From: Lunularia cruciata
Lineage: Eukaryota; Streptophyta; Marchantiopsida; Lunulariales; Lunulariaceae
Assembly (NCBI GenBank): GCA_948567375.1
Contig: OX419757.1
Span: 70,742,001 to 70,806,000, forward strand
DNA: 64,000 nt
Direction of reading: 5' to 3'
Shown: positions 60,933 to 64,000 of the stretch, piece after piece
Layout: each line of letters opens with the position of its first letter
Numbering within the stretch: position 1 is the first letter of the stretch
Translations under genes and position numbers: made by a program
Notes under the pieces: generated by a model
The model's input: the letters and a program-made list of their open reading frames with translations, nothing else
Told to the model about the DNA's origin: nothing
The model's database searches: none

Positions 60933-61034
60933 GAATATTCTAGAAGTATCTAGGAAGCTTCTTGGAAAGCTTCCCGGCTAGCTTAGCTTGCACCTCAAGT
61001 AAATAGCTTCTAGAAGGAAGCTTCTAGAAGCTTC
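60933..61034 (+). promoter_or_regulatory. Cluster of heat-shock elements in LTR-D
   Basis: Perfect three-unit HSE GAAtaTTCtaGAA at 60933-60945 and perfect four-unit HSE GAAgcTTCtaGAAgcTTC at 61017-61034, with additional two-unit matches (GAAgcTTC) between and after. Spacing matches the nGAAnnTTCn rule for heat-shock factor trimers. The four-unit site is about 143 bp upstream of the TATA box. Binding is inferred, not shown. Confidence 0.65.
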
Positions 61035-61176
61035 CAACTAGCTTAGCTTGCACGCCAAGTAATTGGCTTCTAGAAGGAAGCTTCTTGAGAAGCTTCCTAG
61101 TTAACTTGGCTTTCACTCTAAGAAAGTGGCTTGAGGAAGCTTCTTGAGAAGCTTCTGAAGGGCCTTGTATGCTACC

Positions 61177-61184
61177 TATAAATA
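61177..61184 (+). promoter_or_regulatory. TATA box of LTR-D
   Basis: TATAAATA in CTACCTATAAATACC; the same box is kept in the solo LTR at 33653. Confidence 0.65.
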
Positions 61185-61288
61185 CCAAAGCCAAAGCTCA
61201 TACCAAGCATTTGGAGTTTTCACTCATTCAAGTGTCCCAATGTGAGTTTCCATTCTCCTATTTCTCTCCTTGGATTTGGTCTTTTACA

Positions 61289-62030
61289 GGTCTCCTCTTA
61301 TTATCCTTGTATGTATAACCCGTGTCTTGAGTATATGCATCACTACACAACAAACATTGCTATCAACATCATATATTATAAAACAAAACTCATATAGAAG
61401 GCATACACAAACTCCAAAGACACATAATACATGGATTTCTCCTTGCACTTCTTCTATGTAATCAATCAATCAATCAAAACTTAGATTGGGTCTCAAATTT
61501 GAATATTCAACACTTAATAGAAATTTCCAATAGGCCTTATCACATTTTCAAGCCACATTCACTCTAGCTAAGAGAATTCATGTGATGCTTGCTACTCACT
61601 TCTTTTATATAATCAGTCAATCAGAACTCATATAAAGTCTCAAATTTTAGTGTTCAACACTCAATAGAGATTACCAATAGGCCCTAATTACATGATCATA
61701 CCACATCCACTCTAGCTAAAAGAATCTAAGCTTTGTCCACCATAGCCAAGAGCTTGAAGGCTCAACATGGAAGAAGTAAGCTCCCTAGAGCTACACTTTG
61801 AGGTATACCACCTTTGGAGTAGCCAAGAACCTAGCCCTAATGGCACATCTGATGGCCTATCTAACATTGAAAATGGTAGCTCAATGGTGCAATCAATAGA
61901 CCTAATACCATATCTAGCTGCCACTAAGTAGTTCTTGAGCAACTGCTGATAACATGGTGATTGCCACAACTATCACTCCAACATCCTAGCAAACTAGCTT
62001 TGATGTTGCAAATGTCATGATACTTGGTCA
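61289..62030 (+). repeat. Dispersed repeat E, copy 2, with an internal duplication
   Basis: 61690-62030 aligns with 7955-8313. To the left, a block of about 115-120 bp containing TCTCAAATTT...AATAGGCC...CACTCTAGCTAA appears twice (about 61457-61575 and 61612-61727). The repeat is cut on the right by the solo LTR-B at 62031. Confidence 0.6.
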
Positions 62031-62723
62031 TGTGAGCCGGCCTGTCTCTCACTCAGGATGAACCTCTGATGGCTATTATGGTAGCGCACCATGGACTAAG
62101 AAGGCAAAGAACCCAAACTCCATCATACTCCTCCAAGGCTAACACTCCAAGACTCAAGAACATTGCTCACTAGAGAACTCAATGAGAGAGAGATAGTTGC
62201 AAATGAAAGGATGTTGAGTACCTCCTCACCCCTTGTTTATATACTTGTGAAATAGTTACGTACCAAAGTTACTAATTACCGAAGTAACTCAAGTTACTAG
62301 ACTAAAAGTCAAGTAAAGTCAAAAAGTAGAAAGGAATATCCATTCACATGGGCATATTCCCCTTAGCATGTGGTCTTATCTTGACCCAACCACTAAGTCA
62401 AGGATTCCTTCACATGGGCTATCCTTGGACTAAAGAAGAATCCAAAACAAAAAGGCTTGCGGGCCCAAGAGTTCTCAACTCTTTCCTCAAAGCCAAACAC
62501 CTAGGAATAATACCAAGTCAACACACTAAAATCTAAAATAGTGGTGCTCATCTTTTCTACTTCCTCTAAAGTAAGGTCCCCTCTATCTTAGCTATGATTA
62601 ACTTTAGCTAACCATGACTAATATAGAACTATCCTTTAGCTATGTATAAATAATATCTCTTAAGTACTTGTAATACCAAGCTAAATATCACAATACCACA
62701 CATATGCACAAATGGGTGTTACA
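62031..62723 (-). repeat. Solo LTR-B, 693 bp, reverse orientation
   Basis: On + it reads TGTGAGCCGG...GGGTGTTACA, the exact reverse of the family ends. Flanks GTCA (62027-62030) and GTCC (62724-62727) fit a decayed 4-bp target duplication, like the GACC of the full element. Subfamily marks match the 47112 element. Confidence 0.85.
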
Positions 62724-64000
62724 GTCCTTACAAAATCATTATGCAAACCAACTTGTCAAACCACATGAGCAACCATCAAACACAAAAACTCCTAACTCCT
62801 AAACCCAGAAAAGTATGAAATGAAAGAAAAGTGAAGCCTAGGCAGTGGATCACTTGCAAAGTAAGGAAGTATGCTTGCTTAGAAGAGGGGCTTGCTCACA
62901 CTAGAAGGTTTCCTTGACAACAAAGGATTCACTTGCATAGGAGGTTTGGCTCATGCAAAGCGGTTTTCTTGCGACATTTGCTCACGTGGTGGTATTTGGT
63001 ATTTTTGAATTTTACTAGTTTGTAGCATTTTTCTTTCATTTTTGGTTACTTCAAAAATAAAACCTATTCATTTTGGTGAATTCTTTCATGGAATCCAAAT
63101 TCAATGGAATTCTTTGCGTGGAGAGATTTTGCTTTGGAAATATAATATTTTCTCCCCTTTGGAAGATTACCTAGTTCTTTGGGAAGAAGACAATTGACTT
63201 TGAAAGGCCTTATTGATATTCCAAAGGCAAGAGAACTCTTTGGTGCAACATAGTGCCTAGGAAGGAAAGGGAAAAGAATTTGGAAGTATTTTGAGGCTTC
63301 TATACCTCCTGGGTTCTTCCAAAGGAAAAAAGAGGTACATCAAAGGAAAGATGAGGGACTTAAGGAGGTTGATAGGTTTCAAACTTGGAGGGAAGCCAAC
63401 AGGATTTTGTGAAAGGTGAAAGGGTCCTTAGAACTACAAGATACATGATGGCTAATGCACCATTTGAAGCAACAATGAATAAATGAATCCATTGTTGGCT
63501 AAATCAAGTGAGGAGAGACTAAGTTTTAGAATAAGTAAAAGAGTTTGCACAAGCATAGACCTTATATTGCAGAACAAAACGTTTTGAGTGCACTTGCAAA
63601 TTGAGCTTCAGTGTTGAGTGACAATTTCTTGTGTGGGAAAAAAAAATTTAGCTCAAGAGTATGATGGTGTTTGGATCTACTATGAAGGAAAGAAAGTCAT
63701 GAAAGCATTTCCTCTTTGTACTCCATAGATAGCTAAGTTCTAAATTTATGCAAGAGTAGAATAACTTGAGAAGCTACACATAATTTTTGCTATAAGATTG
63801 GACATAGTCTTCCAACCATATTGGGCAAGAGATTAGAACATGAAAGAACCTATAGTCGTAAACTCTTAGGAATAATCCTAGTGAATGGAAAGTACATCAT
63901 TGGCACCAAGTGTTGGGATGCTAGAGAAGATGAAGTGCACATGCTAGGATCTTTTTATACAAGAACAAAGGAAATCAAAAGCCAATTACATCTACTCTTC
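62724..64000. other. Right-hand interval, nothing recognised
   Basis: AT-rich sequence without a recognisable gene, domain or repeat shared with the rest of the window. Confidence 0.45.

Larger units (their letters stand above)
56349..61288 (+). mobile_element. Ty3/gypsy chromovirus (element D), 5' LTR missing
   Basis: Gag, protease, RT, RNase H, integrase and a C-terminal chromodomain follow in order on + and lead through a polypurine tract (ACGGGGGAATA, 60851-60861) into the 3' LTR. About 20 in-frame stops and several frameshifts interrupt it. A solo LTR of the same family lies at 33653. The chromodomain places it in the chromovirus branch. Confidence 0.9.
60862..61288 (+). repeat. LTR-D, 3' LTR, 427 bp
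   Basis: Starts TGTAACAATATGG and ends CTTTTACA. Its U3 contains three tandem ~60-bp units (starting near 60978, 61038 and 61097), each with CTAGCTTAGCTTGCAC-like text followed by TTCTAGAAGGAAGCTTC-like palindromes. A TATAAATA box is at 61177-61184. Confidence 0.85.

Noticed and set aside
62348-62536. 62-codon plus-strand ORF (MGIFPLACGLILTQPL...), with a related frame at 47268-47456 on minus
   Set aside because: Both lie within LTR-B copies and read the strand opposite to the element; they reflect repeat sequence, not a gene.
1-64000. CRISPR arrays, bacterial operons or prophage
   Set aside because: No regularly spaced direct repeats with unique spacers and no prokaryotic gene organisation; the spliced genes and LTR elements are eukaryotic.

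Overview
The window is land-plant nuclear DNA. It shows spliced plant-type genes with canonical GT/AG introns, a BURP-domain gene (a family confined to plants), a plant tRNA-Phe(GAA), and large amounts of decayed Ty3/gypsy DNA on both sides. Introns of 132-1134 bp, a DOPA 4,5-dioxygenase of the fungal/bacterial type, a LINE-like RT remnant and one Ty3 remnant with a fungal-looking RNase H point (inference) to a bryophyte, lycophyte or fern rather than a flowering plant. The species cannot be named from this.

Layout. 1-13.3 kb: AT-rich repeat DNA with two old minus-strand Ty3/gypsy bodies, broken by solo LTRs of one family ('LTR-A', TGTAAT...ATTACA, about 580 bp), plus a 200-N gap. 13.3-29.1 kb: an island with no recognised transposon. 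It holds a nine-exon low-specificity L-threonine aldolase gene (-), a tRNA-Phe (-), a two-exon secreted BURP protein gene (-) and a single-exon DOPA dioxygenase-like gene (-). 29.2-36 kb: a LINE-like RT remnant, a minus-strand Ty3 integrase remnant and a solo LTR of family D. 36.0-45.2 kb: a composite family-B element arranged LTR-internal-LTR-internal-LTR. 45.2-54.9 kb: an older minus-strand element interrupted first by a solo LTR-A and then by a nearly complete family-B element (47112-54669, 694-bp LTRs, TSD GACC). 56.3-61.3 kb: a chromodomain Ty3 element (family D) with its 3' LTR. 62.0-62.7 kb: a reverse solo LTR-B. The rest is unassigned repeat-like DNA.

How parts relate. The four genes look unrelated in function: amino-acid catabolism, translation, cell wall/secretion, and catechol or pigment chemistry. 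They simply share a repeat-free island. The most notable signals are in the retroelements. The family-D LTR carries a tandem array of canonical heat-shock elements upstream of its TATA box. Family B has an extra zinc-knuckle ORF between its tRNA-Glu primer site and gag, and that ORF stays open while pol is breaking down. The family-B copies show complementary deletions and an in-frame gag-integrase fusion.
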